Positions 32,750-44,046 of a stretch of DNA of 64,000 nucleotides are shown in pieces. Numbering within the stretch: position 1 is the first letter of the stretch; every line of letters begins with the position of its first letter. Made by a program: the position numbers and the translations under genes. Origin of the DNA: Canna indica (Eukaryota > Streptophyta > Magnoliopsida > Zingiberales > Cannaceae); contig CP136896.1 of NCBI GenBank assembly GCA_034359265.1, forward strand, positions 33,996,001 through 34,060,000, written 5' to 3'. The notes under the pieces were generated by a model that was given only the letters and a program-made list of their open reading frames with translations, ran no database searches and was not told where the DNA came from.

Positions 32750-33840
32750 TACTAAAAACATGAAAATATGTAATCTTAGATTTCTACCTTTCCATAATTC
32801 ATAAGGAGTTTTAGTAGATCTTGGTATGAGATAAGCTCGATTTATGATGTAGCAAGCTGTGTTGATGGCTTTAGCCCAGAATCTTTCAAAAATTTGTTTA
32901 GAATTAAGCAAAATATGTGTCATCTCCTAAATAGTACGGTTCTTTCTTTCAACTACACCATTCTATTGATGAGTCTTTGGAACAAAAAATTCATGCGATA
33001 TACTATTTTCATCATAGAATTCAGAGAAAGAAATATTCTCAAATTCCCTTCCCTGATCACTCCTTATTCTAATCAGCTTCAGAATAGGGAGTTCTTGCTC
33101 ATTCTGAAGTCTCAAACATAGAGATCTAAAAATGCTAAAAGCATTGGATTTTTCCTTAAGGAATTATGTCCAAGTAAAACGTGAGATATCATCTACACAG
33201 ACTAGAACATATTTTTTTACCACCAATACTTTCAACCTGCATAGGACCGACAAGATCCAAGTGAAGAAGCTCAAGGGGTTTAGAAGTAGCTACCAATTGT
33301 AACTGCTGATGGACTGCCTAGTCTAGATAGCTTTAGGTTCTCATGAAAGTATAGGAATACCCTTGACTGCTTCAGCATTTACAAGCTTCTTCAAATCTCT
33401 ATAATTAATATGACCTAACCGTCGATGTCATAGATTAATGTCAGAAGACATAGCTGAAAGACAAATAGAAGAATAGGCAATTTTGTAGCAGTTGTCTCTA
33501 GATCTATTTCCTTCGGATATAGTCACCATCATTATCAAGAACCTTGCAACTATTTTTAGTAAATTGAACATTTAAATTTTGATCACACAATTGGCTTATA
33601 CTCACAATATTAGCCTTGAGATCTCTTACGAATAGTACATTTTCCAGATTAGGAATTCCTGGAACATTTAGAGTTCCAACTCCTATGACATTTCCATGTC
33701 CTCCATCTCCAAAAGTGATAGTTGCACCTCCATGATCCTGAATATCTTTCAGATTTTCAGGACTGGACTAAGAACATCCACTGTCAAAATACCAAGATCC
33801 AAGAGAAGAAAGAGTCTTTGGCATAAAAGCAACATGGTAG
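32750..33840 (-). pseudogene. Copia protease and integrase of the minus-strand element
   Basis: On the minus strand the aspartic protease motif WYFDSGCS (about 33770-33795) is followed by GVGTLNVPGIPNLENVLFV and the pre-integrase region. The integrase core has LELLHLDLVGP with the first catalytic Asp, then NGVVERKNRT with the catalytic Glu, then FWAKAINTACYIINR and KTPYELWKGR. Stops interrupt the middle part (33050-33480). The reading continues as FLVAG across the CCTGC site into 15915 leftward, showing that the plus-strand copia landed inside this integrase. Confidence 0.9.
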
Positions 33841-35065
33841 TTATATAAAATTAATTTTTCTTACCCATATTCGCTTAACCTTTTTCCTTGAGCAATTTAT
33901 GTGATTCTTTCTCCTCAGTTTGATGGAGAGTTTGAAGCAATTTGCTATAATGTGTCCTCTGCACCTGCAATAGTAGCATATGGGAACCTTATTTCCCTTT
34001 CTTGTAGTATGCTTTTGATGACATGGAGAGCCGCTATGAAAGTTCCTCGGTTGAGTAGGCAGTTGAGACCGGGGTTTCAACTAGCATGAACTAGTGTATC
34101 CTAGTCCCTTGTGATTAGAAGGACTTTTTCCCGCACTCAAGATTTTGTTAAGAGTACCTATAGAATTCTAACTTCATTTATTACCTTTTCAAGTTCGGAA
34201 ATTAACTTAAACACTTTGTCTTCTTTTTGAACAATTTGTCTTTGAAGGGTTTGAACTCTCTCCTTAAGGATCTTCTTTTCTTCAACCAAAAGCTTGTTCT
34301 GAACGCCGAGAGATTTGTTAAGTTTTGCCACTTCAACCCATTTGTCAAACATCTCATGATAGGCTTCCTCAAGACTATCTACGCATTGAACTTTGCTGTG
34401 ATCATTATCTACATCAAAGATGTTGGCAGTCTTAATTGAGTCATCTATATAGGCTATGAAAGCTCTAAAGTTTCCTCATTCATATTCTGAGTCGGTTTCT
34501 TTATATCATCACTCCAAGTAGCTGTGAATGACTTCTTTATCTTCTTCTGAAGATTTGGGCATTCTGATTTCGTATGTCCAAATCCTTCACATTCAAAGCA
34601 TTGGATGCCTCTGAACTTCTGTATGAGATCATTCTTTTGTCCAGACAATTGACTTCTTCTATTTTCTCCAGCAGAGGAGTTTGATCTTGAACTAGTATAC
34701 TCAGGCAGTTGAAACTGTTGTTTGGACTACAGGTTAGACTAAGAGTTCTGGTTTACTCTAATCTTAGCTCTCAAAAATCTATTGAAATTCTTTGTCATAA
34801 GAGCCAATACGGCATCCATCCCCTCTTCAAAATAATCTTCTGAGTTGATCTCATCCTCAGTAGCTCTGAAGGCAAGATTCTTCTTCTTTTCTTTGTGAGA
34901 ATACTTTTCGTATAATTCCAACTCATAAGTTTCAAGTTTGCCCATCAGAGTGTCAAGAGTAATAGTAGATGGGTCATGAACTTCACTTATGACAACATCT
35001 TTCATATCAAACTTGGTCGGCAAGGATCTCAGAACTTTTCTTACTACATTTTCTTCAGAGAATGA
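33841..35065 (-). pseudogene. Copia gag C-terminal half with two zinc knuckles
   Basis: Minus-strand order: UBN2-type core end (PTKFDMKDVVISEVHDPSTI, then TLMGKLETYELELYEKYSHK), Phe/Glu acidic spacer, first CCHC knuckle CFECEGFGHTKSEC (about 34560-34600), a predicted coiled coil (KLNKSLGVQNKLLVEEKKIL, about 34170-34340), and a second knuckle CYYCRCRGHIIANC (about 33960-34000) just before protease. Frameshifts and stops separate the blocks. The N-terminal half is at 37130-37610, beyond the gypsy insertion. Confidence 0.88.
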
Positions 35066-35070
35066 CTCTA

Positions 35071-35548
35071 TGTTACGAGAAGGGAGGCTGAGTTGAAGAC
35101 GGATCAGTTACAAGGTCAAATCGGGACACCTGGCACCATATCAGATGCGCATGATGAGGCAAGTCGTGAGTAGATGCAGGATCCCATGCAAGACGTGTCG
35201 CAACAGCAATCAAGGGTGGCGATACCACCACGTCATGGTAATCGCAATAGACGTATGCCTAGCTGGCATAACGATTATGTACTGGCCAAATGAGTTGTTG
35301 AGAACAAAGGGATGTATAAATACTAAAACAGACGAATTGTAAAGAAAAAGAGCGATATAACAAACTCGTTTTCTCTCTGCACAGCTTCGATCTTTCTTCT
35401 TCTTCTTCTTCTTAACTCGGTTCTTAAATCAAGATCTAGTTGTCTGAATCCCTCAATGATGATGAAACTTGTATTGGACGTCTGGAGTTTTAGATCTGGT
35501 TTTCTTCAGACTGTACTTTCTTTTGGTTAGGTAATTCGATCCCTGACA
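35071..35548 (+). repeat. 5' LTR of gypsy element
   Basis: Starts TGTTACGAGAAGGGAGG and ends GATCCCTGACA. It has a CTT microsatellite near 35398. Directly after it, TTTGGTGCTTTCATTGAG is a plausible primer-site region. It differs from the 3' LTR by scattered substitutions and by a much shorter CTT run. Confidence 0.92.
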
Positions 35549-35589
35549 TTTGGTGCTTTCATTGAGCGAGTGAAACATTAGCAGCTATC

Positions 35590-36480
35590 CCCGCCTGGGC
35601 TTTTGCAACCATTGCCTATACCGGAGGAGGTTTTTGAGGACTTGGCCATGGATTTTATCACAGGCTTGCCCTTGTCTAATGGTAAGACTGCTGTTATGGT
35701 AGTCATTGATCGCTTGACTAAATATGGGCATTTTTTTGCATTGCCAAAAAAATACTCCACTGAGAAGGTAGCAGAAGTATTCTTAAATGGAGTTATTTAG
35801 CTCCATGGGATTCCTAAATCAATTACCAGTGATCGAGATAACCACTTCATTAGTGAAATATGGAGAGAGCTCATCAGATTGTAGGAAACAGAGCTTGGTT
35901 TCAGTTCTGCTTACCATCCGCAAACGGATGGCCAGACGAAAGCCTTTAACAAATGTTTGGAGATGTACCTTCGAAGCTTCGTCCATGAAGAACCTTTGAA
36001 GTGGGAAAAGTATCTAGTTTGGGCTGAATACTGGTATAACAATTCGTACCAGACCTCGGCAGGAATGACTCCATTCTGTGCTCTATATGGACGGGATCTG
36101 CCAGAGTTGATTCAGTATGCCGGAGGTAGTTCAGGCAATCTATGGGTTGATCGACAGCTGACTGATAGGGATGAGATCCTGAAGCAACTCAAAAGCAACC
36201 TTTGAAAAGCACAGCAGTGCATGAAAATGCAAGCAGATAAGAAACGACGGGATGTGGAATACTGCGTGGGGGATTGGGTGTTCGTTAAGCTACAGCCATA
36301 CCGGCAGCTTTCTCTATGATTGCAGCACAATCAGAAGCTTGGACCACGTTATTTTGGACCTTTCAAGATTTTAAAAAGGATCGAAAAGGTCGCTTACAAG
36401 CTAGCCTTACCAGCTGCGGCAAGAGTCCATCTTGTCTTCCACGTCTCCATGTTGAAGCGCTGCAGAGATGAACCAGAATT
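35590..36480 (+). pseudogene. Gypsy integrase, degenerate
   Basis: The frame joins the leader at about 35590 and reads LLQPLPIPEEVFEDLAMDFI with the first catalytic Asp, then VVIDRLTKYGHF, ITSDRD with the second Asp, and AYHPQTDGQTKAFNKCLEMY. The usual catalytic Glu of the GQTE motif is Lys here. The C-terminal [20 protein letters not shown] and FHVSMLKRC follow; no chromodomain is seen. TAG/TGA stops lie at about 35798, 35881, 36203 and 36318. Confidence 0.9.
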
Positions 36481-36630
36481 GCAGATAACTCCACTACCTC
36501 TCCTAGGTAATTCGTGTGAGACGATGGACCCTTCCTTTGTGGAAGAAGAAGACTGTGAGGAAGATAATAGTCGGAACGATTCATTTCAGCCAAACCTTGA
36601 GGACAAGGTTTCTTTCGAACCAGGGGGTAT

Positions 36631-37129
36631 TGTTACGAGAAGGGAGGCTGAGTTGAAGACTGATGAGTTACGAGGTCAAATCGGGACACCTAGCACCATA
36701 TCAGATGCACATGATGAGGCAAGTCGTGAGCAGACGCAAGATCCCATGCAAGACATGTCGCAGCAGTAATCAAGGGTGGCGATACCACCACGTCATGGTA
36801 ATCGCAATAGACGTATGCCTAGCTGGCATAACAATTATGTACTGGCCAAATGAGTTGTTGAGAACAAAGGGATGTATAAATACTAAAACGGACGAATTGT
36901 AAAGAAAAAGAGCGATATAACAAACTCCTTTTCTCTCTGCACTTCTTCGATCTTTCTTCTTCTTCTTCTTCTTCTTCTTCTTCTTCTTCTTCTTGACTCA
37001 GTTCTTAAATCAAGATCTAGTTGTCTGAATCCCTCAATGACGACGGAACCTGTGTTGGACGTCTGGAGTTTTAGATCTGGTTTTCTTTAAACTCTACTTT
37101 CTTCCAATCAGGTAATTCGATCCCTGACA
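36631..37129 (+). repeat. 3' LTR of gypsy element
   Basis: Starts TGTTACGAGAAGGGAGG after the purine tract CCAGGGGGTAT and ends GATCCCTGACA. The (CTT)n tract near 36957-36992 is about 18 bp longer than in the 5' LTR. Confidence 0.92.
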
Positions 37130-37612
37130 CTCTCCAAGATTGGTAGCATTGTTCATGAGGTTATTGATATGCCCATGAAAGTCTTGTATACTTTCATCTT
37201 ATCCCATATTTAGATTCTCAAATATGGTGCTGAGGATTTCAACCTTTGACTTTCGAAGTGTCAAGGATCCTTTATGATTTGTTTCTAAAATCTCTCATGC
37301 CTGCCTTGCCAAGGTACAAGCCAAGATTAGTTTAAATTTAGAAGGATTAACTCCACTGAAGATAGCATTAAGGGCTTTAGTATCATAGTTTGCTGCAACA
37401 ATTTCTGCTTCGGTATATTTGTTCTTTGGTTTGCGCTCAGTCCCATCAGGTGTTGTGGGAGAAGTGTAGCCAATCTATATTGTGTCCTAGCAACGGTCAT
37501 CCAAGGACTTGAAGAAAGCCCTCATCCTAGCCTTCCAACATGCATAGTTCGTTCCTATAAGCAAAGGAGGAACATTGATAGAATTTTCCATAGGAATTCC
37601 TTCCATCTTGAG
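37130..37612 (-). pseudogene. Copia gag N-terminal half of the minus-strand element
   Basis: The frame starts MEGIPMENSINVPPLLIGTN, then the hallmark YACWKARMRAFFKSLDDRCW, a stop (TAG) where the family has Val or Leu before the GYTSPTT phrase, then KYTEAEIVAANYDTKALNAI and ILACTLARQA, with Trp changed to stop after it. It ends at the gypsy insertion in NATNLGES. Confidence 0.88.
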
Positions 37613-37663
37613 CCTGAAAAAGAAGAGACACACAAAGGATTTTGTGTAGGCAAAGGTTAGCAC

Positions 37664-37681
37664 AACCGCTCTAATATCAAT
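37664..37681 (-). other. Degenerate primer-binding site of the minus-strand copia
   Basis: On the minus strand the sequence after the LTR reads TTGATATTAGAGC, the initiator-Met site TTGGTATCAGAGC with two transitions (G to A, C to T), as expected from methyl-cytosine decay. Confidence 0.7.
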
Positions 37682-38645
37682 TGACAATATATGTCTCTAA
37701 GGGAACTTCTGTTAACGGCAGTTAAATATAGGAAGTTGCAACTGCTATTGCAATACCTACTAGTAGCAAAGTAAGAACCAAAATAAAAACACACGCAAAC
37801 ACAAGAAGTTTGTTTACGCAGTTCAGTGACAAAACCAGTCACCTAACCTGTGGGGCACTCATCGGATAAATGCCCAATCCACTCTCTATAAGTACAATTT
37901 TATTCCTCAGGATTTCACATCCGAAATTCGACTACCAGTACTACATTGAATTGGAAATAATAAAAACCTATTTGCTATTACAAGTACATACTGACTTGCC
38001 TCTCTATGACATCCCAGCCATAGAGTTTTGTCCTCCACACAACCTTGTGTTGTAGCAAGTTATCAGCCCGAAACCATCTTTTCCTAAAGATAAGAAATTT
38101 AGATTGTTGTAGTTCTGCACTCAATAACTCCATAACTGGCAATGCAATGTTTGCGCATGGAGAGGTGGCAGATCAGATCTTTTCATCGGAATTTATATGA
38201 GACAACTAATAGATTTGAATCAATGTTGTTCATAACTATTTGTTTAATGAACCCATCAGTTTAACAATCAATAGTCATCGGTTCAAAACAAATAAACAAC
38301 GCTTAACTCCTAAAGACCATAAAGATACAAAAAGTAATGCCCAGAAATATTTAAAGTGGATCTCACCTCTAAAAGTTATTCTGGCAATAAAAAGTTAATT
38401 AACGATGATTAAAAGATCCCAGAGACAACAAAGAGAATTATCATTAATAATGCAAACCAAGAGTCATCATCTCCGTAGGAAACAAAAAGTCCTCTTTTTA
38501 TGCTGCATCCTTGACATGAAATCCATAGGTTGCTAGAGCAATTGAGACTGTCCTGAATATGTGTAGAGTTCCTCATAGTTAAGACTGAGATCATACTGGA
38601 ATACTTTTGTCAAATATAGCCAACATACAAAGGCCAACACTAACT
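37682..38645 (-). repeat. 5' LTR of the minus-strand copia
   Basis: In plus orientation it starts TGACAATATATGTCTC and ends CCAACACTAACT (the terminal A has become T), followed by the target duplication AGCAT. Compared with the left LTR it has extra segments near 37750 and 38515-38570. Confidence 0.9.
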
Positions 38646-39093
38646 AGCATTTTGCCTAGTTATTAGTCGAAGTTCAACCAATAGTCGGTCGATCGACGAT
38701 CGATCTAAGATCAACGAAATGTTATTGGAATTTTAACATTTCGACCGAAGTCGACTAAATCTCGGTCGATCAAAATGTCCAACGAATCTTTTTAAATCAA
38801 ATTTGATCGATACTTCCACCACCTCTATATAAACTCATGTATTTCAGGTGTTTTACCCAAGTTACTATTCCATTGAGCTTCAAAAAGTGATTTTAAGAGC
38901 CAAAACCTAGTTCTCATCCTCTCAAAGCTTTCCTTCCTAGACTCTCAAGCCCTCGAATTCGGTGTGGACATCATTCTAAGGCTTGGAATTCTATGAGACA
39001 TCAAGGAGAGGCTTCACTAAATATTTGTGATATTTATTTTAGCATTGCTCCTTGATTGTTAGTCAAAATCAGTTTGTAAGAATGTGTGGGTGA
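38646..39093 (+). mobile_element. Copia LTR, middle piece
   Basis: This continues the LTR begun at 9200: a U3-like portion with GTCGGTCGATCGACGATCGA, a TATATAAAC box near 38825 and a downstream leader. CACTA copy 2 interrupts it after TGA at 39091-39093. Confidence 0.65.
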
Positions 39094-39114
39094 CACTACT
39101 AGAAACTTGGTCTT

Positions 39115-39395
39115 CAGCAACGGCTATCAGCAACGGTCGCTCACGCCGTTGCTATTTGCAACGGCATTCTTACGGCCGCTCGAGCCATTGCAGATATGTT
39201 GTATCTGCAACGGCTTTCTAACGGACATGCAAGCCGTTGCTGATGATGTTAATTATCAGCAACGGCTTTCTAACGGACAAGTGAGCCGTTGCAGATGATA
39301 ACTTATTAGCAACGGCTTGCTAACGGACAAGTGAGCCGTTGCTGATGATAACTTATCAGCAACGGCTTTCTAACGGGCGAGTGAGCCGTTGCTGA
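39115..39395. repeat. Subterminal repeats, left end of CACTA copy 2
   Basis: Repeated TATCAGCAACGGCTTTCTAA and complementary GAGCCGTTGCTGAT units form five or so inverted pairs up to the TATA-like box at 39400. Confidence 0.9.
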
Positions 39396-39399
39396 TAAG

Positions 39400-39410
39400 T
39401 TTATATAGGG
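39400..39410 (+). promoter_or_regulatory. TATA-like box of CACTA copy 2
   Basis: TTTATATAGGG follows the last subterminal repeat, as in copy 1. A GC-rich leader (39411-39720) follows. Confidence 0.5.
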
Positions 39411-39849
39411 CACCAGTCGCGCCCGACCCTTCTTCCTCCCGCTGCTGCCGCCACCGCTCCTGCTCTCGCCTCTCGCCGCCGCTGCCGCTACTGCCGACGC
39501 CGACGACGCTGACGACTCCTCCCCGCTGCTGCCGACACTGTCAGGTATGTGCCCTCCGGCTGTCGTCTCTTCCCGTTGCGGCCGGTAGAAAATCCGACCG
39601 AAACCCTAAAAATAGGGTTTCGGCCGATGGCCGCCGTCGGACCTTGTACATTGGCCGGACAGTGTGTCCGGCCAGTGTACGCCGGCGCCGAAGTCCACCT
39701 GACTCCGGCGCCGGAATTTGTAGTTTAATAATATTTTATTATTATTATTTAATTGTTTTTTAATTGTTAATTAATTGTTAATTAATTATTTAGATAAATT
39801 ATTTAGATTAGTTATTTAATTTGTTAGAATAATTTTTAGGGTTTAGATT

Positions 39850-40055
39850 AATTTCGGAATTATCCACTTCGGACGCGCGCCGGAATCGTCCAATTCGAAC
39901 TCGCGCCGGAATCGTCCACTTCGGACGTGCGCCGGAATCGTCCACTTCGGACGCGCGCCGAAATCGTCCACTTCGGACGCGCGCCGGTATCGTCCACTTC
40001 GGACGCGCACCGGAATCGTCCACTTCGGACGCGCGCCGAAATCGTCCAATATGGA
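39850..40055. repeat. 26-bp tandem repeat array in CACTA copy 2
   Basis: Seven to eight units of the 26-bp repeat (core CGCGCCGGAATCGTCCACTT). It is shorter than the copy 1 array and richer in a single unit type. Confidence 0.9.
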
Positions 40056-40249
40056 CTCGAACGGTCTCGAAACATTTAGAAAATAATCATGCATCCGACG
40101 AGTTCATATGTTTCACGTACGCATCGACGAGTCGAATATGATTTAGCAAAACCTTAGATCCGTTCGGGGATTGTATGTTCGTGTAAAAGAAGTAGATGAT
40201 CTTTTATACGATGTACAATTCTTGAATTGTCCCTGATTGGACAATTTGG

Positions 40250-40450
40250 GAATATAGTTATTTGTACTGCACTTGCGTTTTTATTTTAACTGTTATCTAA
40301 TTATTCTAAATTTCGGCAACATCTCTCTTGTTCTCCGATACGCGCCCAGATGATATGCGTATTCGAAGAACTATAGGGAGATGCTGCCGAAATTTAGAAT
40401 AATTAGTTAACAGTTAAAATAAAAACGTAAGTGCAGTTCAAATAACATAA
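40250..40450. repeat. Long inverted repeat in the leader of CACTA copy 2
   Basis: The counterpart of 5261-5465: two arms of about 90-100 nt around AGATGATATGCGTATT. A few single-base differences from copy 1 fall in the arms, but the pairing is largely kept. Confidence 0.85.
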
Positions 40451-40520
40451 ATCCCGAATGGAATAGGATAATCTCACCTAAAGACATTAACCAAAGAAAT
40501 TGTCATTGATTGACAGAATC

Positions 40521-43500
40521 ATGTCGGCTGATCGAAGTTGGATGTACCGACATCTTGATCGTGGAGCTTTAACGAATGAGTTTCGATTAGGCGTAACATA
40601 CTTCCTAAATTTCGCCTATTCGAATCGGAATTTCGTTAGCATGGGTGATCAAATCCGATGTCCGTGCCGCATTTGTTCAAATGGACGATTTTTGGATCGG
40701 GAGACTGTCACTCTGCATCTATATAGCAAAGGATTTGCACCAAGATATTTTCTATGGACTTGTCACGGGGAGTCACGCGAAGTCGGGACGTCGAGCAATC
40801 CTGTCGTTCAGACATATGGTGAATCTTCCTCTGCTGGTGCTTCTTCATCCAGTCAATGTAATCCCTATAGAACTATGATACTTGATAGTCTTGGGGGTCA
40901 ATTCCACCTGAATGATAATGTTGATCGGCCAGTTCTTCATACATCAGTCCCACCAGATACTACATCGGTTGATATCACAGAAGTAGGGGCTGCGGTAGCG
41001 ATTGAATTACCGAATAAAGAAGCCGCATAATTTTACGAGATGTTGAAAGCTGCCGATGAACCTTTGTATGAGAATTGTCCTAAATACACTAGGTTTTCAG
41101 CAATGACACAGCTCTTAAACATCAAGGCCGATTGTAATATCAGCGGAGTTGCGTATGATCGGATTGCTGGATTGATTAATGGAATGCTGCCTACTGATAA
41201 CAAGTTTGAGCCTACTTTTTATAAGACTAAAAAGCTAATGAGAAAATTGGGGCTTGGGTACGAAAAAATACACGCGTGCCAAAATAACTGCATTTTATAT
41301 TATAAAGAAAATGTGCAGTTGGATAAATGCCCTGTATGTCAACACCCTCGTTACAAGGAGAAGAAATCGGTCCGACAGAAAAATATCCCGTTTAAGGTGC
41401 TTCGGTATTTTCCACTAACACCGAGGCTTCAAAGATTATTCATGTCGGAAAAGACAGCCCCCTACATGAGTTGGCATGCAAGAAGTCGTGATGATACAGT
41501 AATGACTCATCCATCTGACAGTGAAGCATGGAAACATTTCGATACATGTTATCCTTCATTTGCTAGGGATACTAGAAATATCAGATTGGGATTGTGCACA
41601 GATGGTTTTAATCCGTTTGGACATTCTGCAACTCCTTATTCAGTTTGGCCAGTGCTGCTGACAGTTTATAATTTGCCACTGTCAATGTGCATGAAAGATG
41701 AATTTATTTATCTTTCGATGATTATTCCGGGTCCTAAGGGTCCGCGAAAAGAAATTGGCATATTTCTCAGACCCTTGATAGATGAATTGAAAACATTGTG
41801 GACTGAGGGAGCTGTCACTTATGATTGTCATCGGAAGCAAAACTTCAATTTAAAGGCCGCGGTCTTGTGGACAATCAATGATTTCCCCGCGTACGGCATG
41901 TTGTCGGGTTGGAGCACTCACGGCCGACTCTCTTGTCCGTATTGTATGGAACACTCTAAATCAATCAGTCTTCAGAACGGACGAAAAATTTCATTCTTTG
42001 ATTGTCATCGTCGATTCCTACCGGTTAATCATCAGTATCGAAGGAATCGTAATAAATTTACTAAGGGCAGAGTCGAAAGAGATGGGCCACCACCGATGTT
42101 GTCTGGTGAACAAATGTTAGCACGTGTTTCAGCACTTCCAGATATAGTATTTGGTCGCAATGAAAGAGTGTCTGGTTTTGGCCAAACACACAACTGGGTG
42201 AAAAAAAGTATCTTTTGGGAATTGCCCTATTGGAGTTCATTATTGATTCGACATAATTTAGATGTCATGCACATTGAAAAAAATGTGTTTGATAATATTT
42301 TCAACACTTTGATGGATATTTCTAGAAAAACTAAAGATAATGTCAAAGCCCGACATGATCTGAAAATACTTTGTAAAAGACCAGAGTTGGAGTTACAAGA
42401 GGTCAACGGACGATATCTGAAACCGAAGGCCCTATATGTCTTAAATAAACAACAGATCAAAGATGTTTGTCAATGGGTAAAAGAACTCAGATTACCCGAT
42501 GGATATGCTTCAAACTTATCTCGATGTGTGAACGTCGATGATTGCAAAATATCAGGGATGAAGAGCCATGATTGTCATGTATTCATGCAGAGATTACTTC
42601 CGATCGCATTTTGAGATCTTCTACCTGATAATATTTGGGGTCCGTTGACTGAATTAAGTATGTTTTTTAGAAGCATCTGTGCAAATGTCAACACTTGAAA
42701 ATAATATTGTTGAAATCATATGCAAGCTGGAGCAGTTTTTCCCTCCTGCATTTTTTGACTCGATGGAGCATCTATCGATACACTTGGCATACGAGGCACG
42801 AGTTGGTGGCCCCGTTCAATATCGTTGGATGTACTTATTTGAAAGATACATGAATCGTCTGAAGAAAAAAGTAAAGAACACCGCAGCTGTTGAAGGATCA
42901 ATATCTGAATCGTATATCATCCAAGAAATTTCAACGTTCTGCTCATTTTACTTTGAATCGACAGTACAGACAAGATTTGATCGTCTTCCACGTAACGACG
43001 ACGGGGGTGTTCGACATTCAGATGGACGTTTAAATATATTTTGTCACTCTGGTCGTGCTTTTGGTTCTCGTCCATCTCGACACTTAAGCGATGAAGAGTA
43101 TCATTTGGCACACTTGTATGTATTACTCAATTGTCCAGAGATTGAACAATTCATTGAAATATTTGACATTGAGATGGTGCAAAAATACTCTATTCACAAC
43201 GATCAAGAATTGGAGAGTTTACGGAATCGTGATTTCCCTACTTGGATTCAGACTTACAACAAAGATCACAGAGCTGAAATAGATGAAAGAATATTTGAGT
43301 TTGTTAGTGGACCGTCGCGACTTGTGTCGTGCTATAGCGGATATTTTGTTAACGGGTATAAATTTCACACGGTTGAATATTCATTTACAAAGAAGACGAT
43401 GAATGCTGGGGTCTGCGTGAAAGGGACAACCTATGTTGAATGTGATATGGATTTTTATGGACTGGTGGAAGAAGTGATAGAGTTGCACTACTTCGGCTTG

Positions 43501-43971
43501 AAATCAGTGATCCTATTTAGATGTCATTGGTTCGATACAACAGAAAGGGGCATGAAAGTTCATCCAAAATACAAACTTGTTGAGGTTAATTACAAATCGA
43601 AATTGGCAGCAAATGAGCCTTTTATATTGGCATCACAAGCCAAACAAGTATATTACGCGAAGTATCCGGCTCAAAATAAAGATAGAGCAGATTGGCGTGT
43701 AGTCTATAAGACAAAAGGTAGAGGAAAAATTGATCCGATAGTAGGAGAAAATGATCCTCCTGGTTTCTATCAAGAAGATGATCTTCCTGCTGTGGATCGT
43801 ATTATTCCAATACTCGAGGATGCAGACACAATGTCAATTCAATTAGAAGTTGAATATGCTGATGATGACGATCATGAAATTGAGGAAGCTGGAGATGAAG
43901 AAGATGAAGAAGAGGAAGAAGTGGAAGAAGAAGAAGAATTCGAAGACTATTATTCAGATGATGAGGAATAA
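40521..43971 (+). pseudogene. TNP2-like transposase of CACTA copy 2, inactivated
   Basis: Near-identical to the 1159-aa transposase of copy 1, with three disabling changes: GAA to TAA at 41028-41030 (in NKEAAEF), CGA to TGA at 42612-42614 (in PIAFRDL), and a 20-bp deletion at about 42690 between two copies of ATGTC that shifts the frame. The catalytic-region motifs (DGFNPFG, WTINDFPAYG, HIEKNVFDN) and the C-terminal DUF4216-type block and Glu run are otherwise retained. The Glu run is shorter than in copy 1 and contains a Val. Confidence 0.95.
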
Positions 43972-44046
43972 TTGTAAAGTATATATTTTATTACATATAT
44001 CTCTACTATTTATACAATAATCTGATTATATGTCTGTTTGACAGAT

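Larger units (their letters stand above)
35071..37129 (+). mobile_element. Ty3/gypsy retrotransposon, internally deleted
   Basis: Two LTRs (35071-35548 and 36631-37129) enclose only an integrase remnant. Flanks are CTCTA (35066-35070) and CTCTC (37130-37134), a target duplication with one change. Excising the element restores gag reading ATNLGESFSEENVVRK on the minus strand, proof of insertion into gag. Gag, protease, RT and RNase H are gone. Confidence 0.92.
9520..38645 (-). mobile_element. Ty1/copia retrotransposon (minus strand) with three nested insertions
   Basis: The LTRs at 9520-10429 and 37682-38645 frame gag, protease, integrase, RT and RNase H fragments read on the minus strand. 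The 5-bp target duplication AGCAT is present at 9515-9519 and 38646-38650. Removing the nested solo LTR, plus-strand copia and gypsy elements leaves about 7.9 kb. Gag reads in frame across the gypsy site and the integrase C-terminus is rejoined across the plus-strand copia site, which confirms the nesting. Many stops show the element is dead. Confidence 0.92.
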
